This document shows positions 1-7,281 of a stretch of 11,731 nt of DNA, piece by piece (within the stretch, counting starts at the first letter, position 1; each line of letters begins with the position of its first letter). A program made the position numbers and the translations under genes. A model generated the notes under the pieces. The model was not told the origin of the DNA and did not search any database. It saw only the letters and a list, made by a program, of their open reading frames with translations. The DNA comes from Oxalobacteraceae bacterium (GTDB taxonomy: Bacteria; Pseudomonadota; Gammaproteobacteria; Burkholderiales; Burkholderiaceae_D), in contig CANGFL010000010.1 in the NCBI GenBank assembly GCA_947453015.1, positions 1-11,731 of the forward strand. Reading direction: 5' to 3'.

Positions 1-616
1 CGAGCGATTCGAGAATCAGACACATTTCCGAACGCATGTCTTGGAAGCTGTCGACAGGCGGCACTGGGAAGTAACCGCCCTTCACCGTTGGACGATGGCC
101 GCTGTTGCCGCCTTCGATTTTCATACCGGTGCTCCATGATGCCTCTTCGGAATCAATCTTAACGAAGCAACCCGACATATCAACGCCCCAACGAACGCTG
201 TCGAAAATGAAGAATTCTGGTTCTGGGCCAAAGTAAGCTGTGTCACCAATACCGGAAGATTTCAGGTATGCCTCAGCGCGTTTAGCGATAGAGCGTGGAT
301 CGCGATCGTAACCTTTGCCATCGCTAGGCTCGATAACGTCGCACTGCAAGAACATGGTGGTCTCTTCCATGAATGGATCGAGCGAAGCGGTGTTCGGATC
401 AGGCATCAGCAACATGTCTGATGCTTCAATGCCTTTCCAGCCAGCGATAGACGAACCATCAAATGCATGACCCGTCTCGAACTTGTCCATATCAAAATGC
501 GATACCGGCACGCTGACGTGCTGCTCTTTACCCTTGGTATCGGTAAAACGAAAATCAACAAACTTGACTTCGTTCTCTTTCACCATCTTCAATACATCTG
601 CAGCCGTCTTTGACAT
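1..616 (-). CDS. glnA: Glutamine synthetase, class I (N-terminal part; runs off left edge)
   Basis: ATP-dependent ligation of ammonia to glutamate, the entry point of nitrogen assimilation; a cytoplasmic dodecamer. The first 205 codons are present. The translation starts [20 protein letters not shown] and continues with the family blocks [51 protein letters not shown] and GGNSGHRP, so the beta-grasp domain and the first part of the catalytic domain are seen. The FGPEPEFF stretch contains catalytic-domain glutamates that bind metal in the family. The start ATG (616-614) follows a clear GGAGA ribosome site six bases upstream. The reading frame is intact to the window edge; the remaining roughly 260 codons and the adenylylation-site tyrosine lie outside. 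Control by nitrogen status is supported by the sigma-54 and NtrC-type sites upstream. In relatives glnA is often followed by ntrB and ntrC, which would be beyond the left edge. Confidence 0.97.
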   Translation of the reverse strand, partial: MSKTAADVLKMVKENEVKFVDFRFTDTKGKEQHVSVPVSHFDMDKFETGHAFDGSSIAGWKGIEASDMLLMPDPNTASLDPFMEETTMFLQCDVIEPSDGKGYDRDPRSIAKRAEAYLKSSGIGDTAYFGPEPEFFIFDSVRWGVDMSGCFVKIDSEEASWSTGMKIEGGNSGHRPTVKGGYFPVPPVDSFQDMRSEMCLILESL

Positions 617-737
617 GCCAATCTCCTAAAAATGTTTCCTAAAACTGGGGTAATGAAAAACTTGGGTCAAACAATTGCCAACTTGGAATCTGACCGATGG
701 GAATCGTCTTTTCGACCTGAACTCGAGGCGGGATGAT

Positions 738-753
738 AGCAGGTTCCATGCCA
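738..753 (-). promoter_or_regulatory. Sigma-54 (RpoN) promoter of glnA
   Basis: Read on the minus strand the site is TGGCATG-N4-CTGCT, against the RpoN consensus TGGCAYR-N4-TTGCW; the only deviation is C for T at the start of the -12 block. The GG and GC dinucleotides have the obligatory spacing. Transcription would start near 727, leaving a leader of about 110 bases before the glnA ATG. This is the same arrangement as enterobacterial glnAp2. The call is a pattern match by eye, strengthened by the two enhancer sites further upstream. Confidence 0.8.
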
Positions 754-883
754 TTAACAAGGCTGAGAAGCCTAAGTCTGAACCAAAATGGGCGGACCAA
801 ATTTCCCCTAATTAAACAATGACTTCGGAGAATGTCTTAGGTCAGCCTAAGCCGAATGTAAATAGCTCTCCAAAATAATAATC

Positions 884-898
884 GCACTATTTTGGTGC
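884..898 (-). promoter_or_regulatory. NtrC (GlnG) enhancer site, proximal
   Basis: GCACTATTTTGGTGC on the plus strand is an almost ideal NtrC dyad (GCAC-N7-GTGC). It resembles the known glnA enhancer sites of enteric bacteria. It lies about 165 bases upstream of the predicted sigma-54 start, a normal enhancer distance for this activator class. Confidence 0.75.
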
Positions 899-912
899 TT
901 AATGCCGTAAAC

Positions 913-927
913 GCATCATATTGGTGC
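913..927 (-). promoter_or_regulatory. NtrC (GlnG) enhancer site, distal
   Basis: GCATCATATTGGTGC has one perfect half (GGTGC) and one weaker half (GCATC). Its centre is 29 bases from that of the neighbouring site, close to three helical turns, which would let two NtrC dimers bind on the same face and form an oligomer. Slightly weaker than the proximal site. Confidence 0.65.
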
Positions 928-996
928 TATTTTGGGTTTAGTTTCGGCCGTGGTGCGACAAGCTGCTGAGCTTAGTCCTCTGTGAAGCCATTATTC

Positions 997-1022
997 AAAA
1001 GCCCTGTGCTCAGGGAGCTTTT
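997..1022 (-). terminator. Probable intrinsic terminator of the TAXI gene
   Basis: On the minus strand CCCTG-AGCA-CAGGG forms a 5-bp GC-rich stem with a four-base loop, followed by CTTTTG. A flanking AAAAG/CTTTT pairing may lengthen the stem through a two-base bulge. The TGA stop of the TAXI gene lies in the loop, so the hairpin overlaps the end of the gene. The U-run is short, so strength is uncertain. Confidence 0.5.
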
Positions 1023-2368
1023 GCTTCGGAGCTAGCCTCGGTGCCCTGCTGTAGCCAGAGAATTCGTTTACGCACGAAATTAATATGGCTACGCAGCTCG
1101 TACAACTCTTCGGCGAATGACAAAGGTATGGTCAGTTGATTGACTCGCTGTTCTATCTCGTTCAAACGCAGCAACTGATGATTGCAGACTTCGCGCCTAT
1201 CCGCCTCACTCGCCTCTTCAACGGCGACTTCAACGCTACGCAATTGGCCATACCAACGATAGATGCGCGATCGCACCTTCCACACATACAACGGCGGCAC
1301 CACGCGGGACAACGGTAGCAGCAGCGCTCCCAGCGCCACCATCACCAGCCACATACGATCAAAGAAATTCGCCAACCAAAAGGGCAAGTAACGATTCAAC
1401 AGCGGCGGGCCATTCTTGAAAAATTTTTCCGCTGAAGAAGCCAAAGGAATCTCAGTGAAATGCGCATTCGGAAAATCACCACGTCGTTGAAACCAGCCCG
1501 GCGCTCCATGAATCTCAGCCGCCGCTTGCACAAACAAATCGATTAAGGCTGGATGCAAATCTTCACGCGCTACTAAGGTAGCAGTTGGCGCAATCAGCTG
1601 AATATCATGCGAAGGCTGATTACGACCCAAATTGATAATGCCTTTAGGAAGAGTCACGTTTGAAAGAAATGGGAAACGGCGTGAATACGCCTCCGCCTGT
1701 GAAAAACTAAATAATCGTATGCCCGGGGTTTGCAACAACATTTGAATTAGCAAACCCTCAGGAGCCGAACTAAACACCATGCCATCGATTTTTCCAGATA
1801 ACAAAGCGACAGTAGCAGCAGTGTTCTCCATATCACTTAACGCAAGATGAGAGGGATTAACGCCATTAGCCACTAACAGCTTTCCGAATAACTGAGGGAC
1901 ACCGGTTCCCGTAGGCCCTACATTAATTTTTAAATTACGAAATTGGCGCAGATGATCAAGCTTGGACTCCGCGCGATAGAAAAGCCACACTGGCTCAACA
2001 AACAAACTCCCGAGCGAAATCAGACCAATTTTTTCTGCCTGCACTAAATCCGTGGAGCCACTTTGAACAAAAGCAATGTCGATACCTGAATCGGGATCCT
2101 TTAAGCGCTCCAGATTTTCATACGAGCCTTCGGATCGAACGACTTTGACTTGTATGCCCTCTCTGGCCAAAATCGCTGCATAGCGCTTGGCAAGATTTTC
2201 ATACGCACTACTTTCTTGACCTGCGGAAAGGGTAACGACTTTGGGAGGTGAAGGATCGATGATTCGGTAGGCAATCACTCCGACGAGAATGACCAGCAAC
2301 AGCGGCGGGCCGAAAGTAATTACCAGGTCGCGTAGCGATAGTGTCGTAAATCGAAGAAATTTTGGCAT
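1010..2368 (-). CDS. TAXI-family TRAP solute receptor, membrane-anchored orphan
   Basis: A 452-residue protein. Residues about 15-35 (DLVITFGPPLLLVILVGVIA) form an N-terminal membrane anchor rather than a cleaved signal. The next roughly 270 residues are a TAXI-type (TRAP-associated extracytoplasmic immunogenic) binding fold: VTLSAGQESSAYENLAKRYA at its start, GIDIAFVQSG, and INVGPTGTGVPQLFGKLL are typical of the family. A second hydrophobic segment follows (WLVMVALGALLLPLSRVVPP), then a basic stretch and a C-terminal helical, probably cytoplasmic, tail. The binding domain would therefore be held in the periplasm between two membrane anchors. I chose the ATG at 2368 because it directly precedes the anchor; a TTG 69 bases further up is possible, and neither has a strong ribosome site. 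No DctQ/DctM genes adjoin it, so partner and ligand are unknown; sensing or use of a distant permease are both possible. Confidence 0.85.
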   Translation of the reverse strand: MPKFLRFTTLSLRDLVITFGPPLLLVILVGVIAYRIIDPSPPKVVTLSAGQESSAYENLAKRYAAILAREGIQVKVVRSEGSYENLERLKDPDSGIDIAFVQSGSTDLVQAEKIGLISLGSLFVEPVWLFYRAESKLDHLRQFRNLKINVGPTGTGVPQLFGKLLVANGVNPSHLALSDMENTAATVALLSGKIDGMVFSSAPEGLLIQMLLQTPGIRLFSFSQAEAYSRRFPFLSNVTLPKGIINLGRNQPSHDIQLIAPTATLVAREDLHPALIDLFVQAAAEIHGAPGWFQRRGDFPNAHFTEIPLASSAEKFFKNGPPLLNRYLPFWLANFFDRMWLVMVALGALLLPLSRVVPPLYVWKVRSRIYRWYGQLRSVEVAVEEASEADRREVCNHQLLRLNEIEQRVNQLTIPLSFAEELYELRSHINFVRKRILWLQQGTEASSEAKAP

Positions 2369-2500
2369 GGCTCTAAGGTAAATAACTTTCCCAGAACCAT
2401 GCCAAACATTGGATAGATATGCAAGCCTTATAGGCAACTAAGCCGTATCATTTCAACCAGCGTTCCTACATGAAAATCTGTTTAAGAAAAATGAACACAT

Positions 2501-3037
2501 TCAATCGTCGTCATCAAACATGACTGTCATTGGGGTACGTGATTTACTTGCGTGCTCAGATAAAAAGATGGTGGCCAATCCAAACCAAGCCTCAGTCGGA
2601 ATAACTCGCTCAGCGAGTTTTACCAATTCTTCCTCTCGATTTAAACGCTGACAAAAATTCAAGCAGCACTGTTCGAGCGAAGCACATAACTCTTCTATCA
2701 TTGCTGCCCCCTTAGTCAGAGCCAATTGCAATCGTTGCTGCAATGACTTAACCAAAGTAATACTCGCTGCATTCAGTTTTTCTAACTCATCGAGTAAGGC
2801 GTCTGCCTCGTGAGTACATTTTTTTAAAACGGGTATCAGAAATACCGCCATCCGCCGCTGTTGGCAATACTGCTCAAATTGCGAAATCCTATTCACTAAC
2901 TGCTCTGAATCAACACCACCGGCAGCACGAAAATTTCGAATACTGTTACGTATATATTTCTGAAGCGAAGAAAAGGTCCAGCGTACTTTTTTTTGCTCTA
3001 ACTCGAGCGCAACAATTGAATAAGTGACTGTAAGCAT
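2501..3037 (-). CDS. Uncharacterised helical protein, 178 residues (weakly hemerythrin-like)
   Basis: I do not recognise a named family with confidence. The start ATG at 3037 is fixed by GGAGG six bases upstream; the open frame extends further but without such a site. The protein appears wholly alpha-helical, with no signal peptide or long membrane segment. Notable features are LELEQKKVRWTFSSLQKYI near the N-terminus, KKCTHEADALLDELEKL (residues 72-88), a cysteine-rich stretch ELCASLEQCCLNFC (116-129), NREEELVKLAERVI followed by WFGLATIFL (133-159), and an acidic FDDDD end. The EEELxxLA...W..A..FL pattern recalls the last helix of hemerythrin-like bundles, but most expected metal-binding histidines are absent, so this is only a fold guess. 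It sits 132 bases upstream of the TAXI gene on the same strand and 252 bases downstream of prfC. Confidence 0.75.
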   Translation of the reverse strand: MLTVTYSIVALELEQKKVRWTFSSLQKYIRNSIRNFRAAGGVDSEQLVNRISQFEQYCQQRRMAVFLIPVLKKCTHEADALLDELEKLNAASITLVKSLQQRLQLALTKGAAMIEELCASLEQCCLNFCQRLNREEELVKLAERVIPTEAWFGLATIFLSEHASKSRTPMTVMFDDDD

Positions 3038-3043
3038 GTGCGG

Positions 3044-3048
3044 CCTCC
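3044..3048 (-). promoter_or_regulatory. Ribosome binding site deciding the 178-residue protein start
   Basis: GGAGG on the minus strand, six bases before the ATG at 3037. It overrides the longer open frame that begins at 3094. Confidence 0.8.
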
Positions 3049-3281
3049 GAAAAGCTAACAAAATCTCCTCCATGACCGAGGTCCACATGAACAATGATGT
3101 GTTTCTGTAATTTCAGCCTGCACCTCGGACACACGTAGTGTAATTACCAAGTTGCCGAATCTGATTGAGATGCCTCAAAGGCATAATTTGTTTCTTATAA
3201 CTCTCTACGATTCAGCTAGCAGAAACCATCCCCGCTGCGCAAAGCAACGAGGATAGTCCTTGGAGGAAGTCTTGTGAGGAA

Positions 3282-3300
3282 GGTCGGTATTAGCCGACTT
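3282..3300 (-). terminator. Possible weak terminator/hairpin at the end of prfC
   Basis: GTCGG-(6)-CCGAC forms a 5-bp stem (3283-3287 with 3294-3298) with the TAA stop of prfC inside the loop. On the minus strand it is followed by CTTCCTC, not a true U-run, so it may act as an mRNA end-stabilising hairpin rather than an efficient terminator. Confidence 0.3.
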
Positions 3301-4963
3301 TAATGGCGTGTTCCCGCGTGGCATGGAATGTGACTCCAGGCCAGCGTTCTTGGGTGAGTTTCAGATTGACACCTGAACTAGCTAAATAAGCCAAGTTACC
3401 CGCTGCATCATGAGCGAGATTGGCACCTGCTGACGATTTTTCGAAATCGGCAAACATCCGTTTGTCATCGCACGATACCCAACGTGCACTATTGATACTC
3501 GTGCCCTCGAACACGGCATCGACACCGTATTCATTCATTAAACGGCTGGCCACGACTTCAAACTGCAGAACACCCACGGCACCTAAAATCAATTCGCCCC
3601 CGTGCATGGGTTTAAAAACCTGAACCGCACCCTCTTCGCCTAGTTGCTGCAAGCCTTTGTGAAGCTGCTTGATTTTAAGTGGGTTACGAATACGGACTGA
3701 ACGGAAAAAATCTGGGGCGAAATAAGGAATACCCGTGAACTGCAGCGGCTCCCCTTCAGAAAAACTATCACCAATTTGCATATTGCCGTGATTCGGCAAA
3801 CCAATGATATCGCCTGCATACGCCTCTTCGACTTGCTCGCGCGAAGATGCCATGAAGGTCACCACAGAAGACACCTTAATTTCGCGATCAAGGCGCAAGT
3901 GGCGAATTTTCATTCCGCGCTCGAAATGCCCTGAGCAGACGCGCAGAAAAGCAATTCGATCGCGATGCGCGGGATCCATATTCGCCTGAATCTTAAACAC
4001 AAAGCCTGAGAAAGGTTGCTCATCTGGTCGCACGTTACGCACGGTGGCGTCACGCTCTTTGGGCGGCTGCGCCCAATCAAGCAAGGCATTCAAAATCTCG
4101 CGCACACCAAAATTGTTAATCGCTGAACCAAAAAATACGGGCGTTTGTTTACCACTCAGAAAAGCCTCGAGATCGAAAGGATGCGAAGCGCCGTGAACCA
4201 GCTCCACTTCCATTTTTAATTGCTCGATTTCCATTGGGAACATTTCAGCCAGACGTGGATTGTCTAAACCTTTGACAACCTCAAATTCTTGATCGGCCTT
4301 CTCACTGCCCGGCGTGAACAACATAATCTCATCACGCATTAAATGGTACACACCACGAAATGACTTACCCATGCCTATCGGCCAAGTCACCGGTGCGCAC
4401 TGAATTTCCAACACTGACTCGAGTTCATCGAGTAGTTCAAGCGGATCACGTGTCTCGCGATCCATCTTGTTCATGAAAGTAATGATGGGCGTATTGCGCA
4501 TGCGACAGACATTCAGCAATTTGATCGTCTGTGCTTCCACACCCTTGGCTGCATCAATCACCATCAGCGCCGAATCGACCGCAGTGAGTACACGATAGGT
4601 ATCTTCAGAAAAATCTTGGTGTCCTGGGGTGTCAAGTAAGTTAACGACGTGATCGCGATACTCGAACTGCATGACCGAACTGGCGACAGAAATGCCGCGC
4701 TGCTTTTCGATTTCCATCCAGTCAGAAGTCGCATGCCGGCCGCTCTTGCGCGCCTTGACCGTACCTGCGAGCTGAATAGCGCCTGAGAAAAGTAGCAACT
4801 TTTCGGTCAGCGTGGTCTTACCCGCATCGGGGTGAGAAATGATGCCGAAAGTGCGCCTGCGCGCCACTTCTTGCGCGATCTGTTCACGGGATACCGAGGC
4901 CGGCGTCGTTCCGTCCTGCGCCTGCTGATCATCGTGTGATTGAAGTTTGCCTGGATCCGTCAT
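3290..4963 (-). CDS. prfC: Peptide chain release factor 3 (RF3)
   Basis: A GTPase of the translation-factor superfamily that removes RF1/RF2 from the ribosome after peptide release. From the chosen start (557 residues) the G-domain motifs are all present: G1 SHPDAGKTT (residues 43-51), the switch-I region with [13 protein letters not shown] (80-92), G3 DTPGH (111-115) and G4 NKMD (165-168). [41 protein letters not shown] and the C-terminal [10 protein letters not shown] and VGVLQFEVV blocks identify RF3 rather than EF-G or EF-Tu. I chose the ATG at 4963. It leaves a 30-odd-residue polar N-terminal extension relative to the enterobacterial protein, rich in Gln, Asp and Ser and poorly conserved. 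Upstream ATG codons (5023, 5077) would add an implausible hydrophobic leader. No start has a strong ribosome site, so the true start could differ. Confidence 0.96.
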   Translation of the reverse strand: MTDPGKLQSHDDQQAQDGTTPASVSREQIAQEVARRRTFGIISHPDAGKTTLTEKLLLFSGAIQLAGTVKARKSGRHATSDWMEIEKQRGISVASSVMQFEYRDHVVNLLDTPGHQDFSEDTYRVLTAVDSALMVIDAAKGVEAQTIKLLNVCRMRNTPIITFMNKMDRETRDPLELLDELESVLEIQCAPVTWPIGMGKSFRGVYHLMRDEIMLFTPGSEKADQEFEVVKGLDNPRLAEMFPMEIEQLKMEVELVHGASHPFDLEAFLSGKQTPVFFGSAINNFGVREILNALLDWAQPPKERDATVRNVRPDEQPFSGFVFKIQANMDPAHRDRIAFLRVCSGHFERGMKIRHLRLDREIKVSSVVTFMASSREQVEEAYAGDIIGLPNHGNMQIGDSFSEGEPLQFTGIPYFAPDFFRSVRIRNPLKIKQLHKGLQQLGEEGAVQVFKPMHGGELILGAVGVLQFEVVASRLMNEYGVDAVFEGTSINSARWVSCDDKRMFADFEKSSAGANLAHDAAGNLAYLASSGVNLKLTQERWPGVTFHATREHAIKVG

Positions 4964-5024
4964 TGCATTCGGGGAAAAAGTCCAAGAGTCTAGCCAGTTT
5001 GGGTAACCAAGTCTAATACTCATC

Positions 5025-5056
5025 GCGTTTTGCCAAAATAGCACTGAGCAAAACGC
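5025..5056. repeat. Perfect 9-bp inverted repeat upstream of prfC
   Basis: GCGTTTTGC (5025-5033) and GCAAAACGC (5048-5056) are exact reverse complements separated by 14 bases. It lies 62 bases before the prfC start in the divergent spacer between prfC and the acetyltransferase gene. It could be an operator or a leader hairpin; no function is shown. Confidence 0.55.
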
Positions 5057-5225
5057 AAATCTTGCGATCACCATCAAGCATCAGCTGCCCAAAGTTTCGG
5101 CTAGTTCTAACAGATGCTTCCCAGTTCGACCAAGATTGATGATCTAAAAACGATCTGAAATTCGCCGCGATACCGCGAACTCATTTAATCACATAGCCTC
5201 AACGCCCTCAGGAAAAGCCATCCTC

Positions 5226-6383
5226 ATGTCACTAGCCAGCTTGACGACCTACCCCTCAAGACCCGCCGCATCGGAATCCATCTACCGACATTGCATACCC
5301 GACTTTGCAGCAACCGCGCTAGACGATCTGTACGGCAATCTACATTCTTCGCTTGCCACACTGAACTTCATTGATCTGTCTGACACCAGTACTTACGTCA
5401 AATGGACTGCAGAAAGCAAGTCCAACAATCCTGAATCGATTTTTTTATTTCAAAAACTAGGGCAATCGCTACGTGTAGTCAATGAAGGCATGCGCCTGAA
5501 AAAAAACGAAGTTAACCATTTTTGCGAATACGTTTTTGCCAACGATGAAACAATAAATCGTATCGATTTTCATGCCGTGGTCCCACCTCAGCAGCATCTA
5601 TCACGACCGAATCTGAGCTGGGTATGCACAGAAGATATTGTCGTTACTCTTCCCAACGATGAACAACATTATTTAAATCAACTTGGCAAAGCTACGCGCA
5701 AATCGATAAAAAAACATCTCGCTCGTGCGCAACGTGACTTACCTAATTTCCATCACAGCATACAACGAGGAAATCAAGTCAGCGAAGAGGCTTTAATGAA
5801 GATCGTAGGATTTAATCACTCACGCATGGCAGGCAAAGAAAAACTCTCTGCTCTCGATACACAAACGACTGAGCGGTTGCTTTCCATCATCCGATCGCAC
5901 GGTATCGTCGGGATGGTTAATTCAGACACAGGAATGCGCGCAGGCACTTTGGCGTGTCGCTTTGGCGATGATGTTTTTTCGTTGATCACGGCGCATGATC
6001 CTGCCTATGACGCTTTCGGCTTCGGCACCTTGAGTCGACACTTGATGATCATTCATGCGATACAGACAGGCGCAAAACGTTTTCATCTGCTGGGTGGCAA
6101 TATGAGCAGTAAACGCTCGGCACTCGGGGTACGCGAAACACTAGAACACTTGACTGTGTATCGCAGCCCCGTTGATATGCTGCGTGATCCCAAGTTCACA
6201 TTACAACTAGCAACTAACGCTGCGAAATATCACGTGCATCGTTGGCTGGAAGATCAATCAGCCAATTCAGAAAACTCAGGCATGGCTCGCTTCATTCATG
6301 GCGTTCGACACTCCATCAGAGCATGGCGTCGTTGGACTAGCCTGAGTAAAACGCCGGCTCTAACTCGAGGTAGCCAGCCCTGA
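5226..6383 (+). CDS. GNAT-type acyltransferase (BioF2/CelD-like, Acetyltransf_6)
   Basis: A 385-residue soluble protein. The N-terminal half is an ill-conserved first GNAT-like lobe. After a linker comes the characteristic basic segment LGKATRKSIKKHLARAQRD (residues 153-171), then a second lobe with GMRAGTLACRFGDDVFSLITAHDP and YDAFGFGTLSRHLMIIHAIQTG (about 261-282), followed by AKRFHLLGGN. This layout is that of the FemAB-related CelD/BcsL acyltransferases, which use acyl-CoA or similar donors, often in polysaccharide or cell-surface modification. The acceptor cannot be told. An arginine-rich tail (RHSIRAWRRW) may form an amphipathic helix. The start ATG at 5226 has only a distant AGGA (about 12 bases), so initiation is uncertain. 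It stands alone on the plus strand, divergent from prfC and convergent with usp, overlapping the latter by 24 bases. Confidence 0.75.
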   Translation: MSLASLTTYPSRPAASESIYRHCIPDFAATALDDLYGNLHSSLATLNFIDLSDTSTYVKWTAESKSNNPESIFLFQKLGQSLRVVNEGMRLKKNEVNHFCEYVFANDETINRIDFHAVVPPQQHLSRPNLSWVCTEDIVVTLPNDEQHYLNQLGKATRKSIKKHLARAQRDLPNFHHSIQRGNQVSEEALMKIVGFNHSRMAGKEKLSALDTQTTERLLSIIRSHGIVGMVNSDTGMRAGTLACRFGDDVFSLITAHDPAYDAFGFGTLSRHLMIIHAIQTGAKRFHLLGGNMSSKRSALGVRETLEHLTVYRSPVDMLRDPKFTLQLATNAAKYHVHRWLEDQSANSENSGMARFIHGVRHSIRAWRRWTSLSKTPALTRGSQP

Positions 6384-6821
6384 CGCCACCAACAAACTAC
6401 AGCGCAATTTTTCAACCAGCAGCGTGTCCGTGCTACCGCGCCACCAACGTAAAGCCACAGGTTTTTGCCTGGAATGCCCAACAATGACTAAATCAACCTG
6501 CAAATCATGCGCAAGCTCTTCTATCACGCTCACAGGTTCACCCACCTCTAGATGAGGAATCACATTCAAGCCGCCAGCTGCCAGCATGGCGGCGCCGGCC
6601 TCTAATTCCTTTTCCATTTTTTCTTTTTCAACAGTAAGCCCCTCTTCGACGCTCAAAACCGCCGCTGCAGCGAATTCACCCACCAAAAGGTAGGGAGGTG
6701 GACTTACCACCGCCAAAAGATGGATAGCCGCGCCTTTAGGTAGCGCCATACGACGGCATTCTTGCAAGGCGACACGACTTTCGGGAGTCCCGTTGTAAGC
6801 CACCAAGATAGTTTGGTACAT
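6360..6821 (-). CDS. Universal stress protein (UspA family)
   Basis: A 153-residue single-domain cytoplasmic Usp. The first strand MYQTILVAYNGTPESRVALQ gives the usual hydrophobic strand, the nucleotide-contacting polar residue (here in YNGTPES, where many members have DGS), and helix 1. A typical alpha/beta layout follows, ending VDLVIVGHSRQKPVALRWWRGSTDTLL and a final strand LRCSLLVA. The ATP-binding pattern G-2x-G-9x-G-S/T is partly degenerate: the second glycine is Arg, but a GST near the end is kept, so ATP binding is uncertain. The start is well set by GGAGGAG (6825-6831) three bases upstream. The 3' end overlaps the convergent acetyltransferase gene tail to tail. Usp proteins respond to starvation and stress; the role here is inferred from family only. 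Confidence 0.9.
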   Translation of the reverse strand: MYQTILVAYNGTPESRVALQECRRMALPKGAAIHLLAVVSPPPYLLVGEFAAAAVLSVEEGLTVEKEKMEKELEAGAAMLAAGGLNVIPHLEVGEPVSVIEELAHDLQVDLVIVGHSRQKPVALRWWRGSTDTLLVEKLRCSLLVASGLATSS

Positions 6822-7029
6822 GCGCTCCTCCGTTAAATTTACCGAGACCGGTCATGTTGATAAACCGATGAGCAGAAGCTACACCAAGACTGGGTCAACA
6901 GCAACGCAGATCATGACCGCAAATTTCGGTGGACAGTTTTGTGGATAAGGCAGCGAAAGCTTGCTTAACTGACTGATTTATATTGATTTTCTGAACTTGA
7001 TCCAGCGCAGGGTGTGGACCAAAGCAAGC

Positions 7030-7063
7030 AAAAAAAAACCCGACCGGCATGCGCCAGGTCGGG
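7030..7063 (-). terminator. Strong intrinsic terminator (second of a tandem pair)
   Basis: CCCGACC/GGTCGGG (7039-7045 with 7057-7063), extended by an inner GGC/GCC with one bulged base and a four-base loop. On the minus strand it is followed at once by nine T residues. It ends transcription coming from the right, 209 bases before the usp start. Confidence 0.9.
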
Positions 7064-7147
7064 GTAAATCCATCCTTTTTGGAAGGCTGGAGGAGACGGG
7101 TGCAACTGTAGCAACTGACCTCTGAGATGTCTGCTTTTCGTTTGTGA
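7030..7147 (-). ncRNA. Candidate small RNA (about 118 nt) with CUCCUCC tract
   Basis: Bounded by a near-consensus promoter and a very strong intrinsic terminator, with no convincing protein gene. Between them on the minus strand are a single-stranded-looking segment with CCCGTCTCCTCC (7089-7100), a small hairpin CCTTCC-A5-GGATGG with one mismatch (7070-7086), and the terminator hairpin with a nine-U tail, the usual shape of an Hfq-type regulatory RNA. The CUCCUCC tract is anti-Shine-Dalgarno-like and matches seven bases of the usp ribosome site. It may instead be an untranslated leader that attenuates transcription into usp, 209 bases further on. I do not recognise a known RNA family. Confidence 0.45.
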
Positions 7148-7153
7148 TGCCAG

Positions 7154-7182
7154 ATATAAGCTCTGCTTATGATTGCTTTGAA
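7154..7182 (-). promoter_or_regulatory. Sigma-70 type promoter of the candidate small RNA
   Basis: On the minus strand TTCAAA (7182-7177), 17 bases, then TTATAT (7159-7154). The predicted start is near 7147. The -10 and -35 both agree moderately with consensus and the spacing is ideal. Confidence 0.5.
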
Positions 7183-7210
7183 GAATCTTTTGAAAACTAA
7201 CATCTTAGGC

Positions 7211-7243
7211 ATACGACATTCGCACTGAGCGTCGTATTACGAC
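7211..7243. promoter_or_regulatory. Dyad ATACGAC-N13-GTCGTAT with a third ACGAC half-site
   Basis: ATACGAC (7211-7217) and GTCGTAT (7231-7237) are exact inverted 7-mers, and a further ACGAC (7239-7243) makes a second, overlapping GTCGT-ATT-ACGAC dyad. It lies 64-96 bases upstream of the predicted small-RNA start, a typical activator position, and just past the first terminator. Regulator unknown. Confidence 0.45.
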
Positions 7244-7244
7244 A

Positions 7245-7281
7245 CAAAAAATAAACCCGTCATGCTTTCACATGACGGGTT
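7245..7281 (-). terminator. Strong intrinsic terminator (first of a tandem pair)
   Basis: AACCCGTCATG (7254-7264) pairs perfectly with CATGACGGGTT (7271-7281) around a six-base loop. On the minus strand the stem runs into TATTTTTTG, a good U-rich tail. The XRE gene upstream already has its own terminator, so this one implies a separate short transcript starting between about 7290 and 7500. Confidence 0.85.

Larger units (their letters stand above)
617..1009. other. Intergenic region upstream of glnA (393 bases)
   Basis: No protein gene seen. From left to right it holds the glnA ribosome site and leader, the sigma-54 promoter, a perfect 6-bp inverted repeat CTTAGG-TCAG-CCTAAG (836-851) with a second AGCCTAAG copy at 769-776, and the two NtrC-type sites. 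The far end overlaps the terminator of the upstream TAXI gene, so glnA probably forms its own transcription unit. Confidence 0.7.

Noticed and set aside
4964..5077. 38-residue N-terminal extension of prfC
   Set aside because: RF3 proteins start shortly before the SHPDAGKTT motif. The extension is hydrophobic at its start and unlike the family, and the ATG at 4963 already gives a protein longer than usual.
6895..7212. 105-residue reading frame on the minus strand
   Set aside because: It runs straight through a strong terminator hairpin and nine-U tail and has no ribosome site or recognisable domain; the DNA is better explained as a small RNA region.
7254..7281. CRISPR repeat, because of repeated hairpin-like units around 7030-7281
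   Set aside because: The two hairpins differ in sequence, are not evenly spaced, and each ends in a T-run typical of a terminator.
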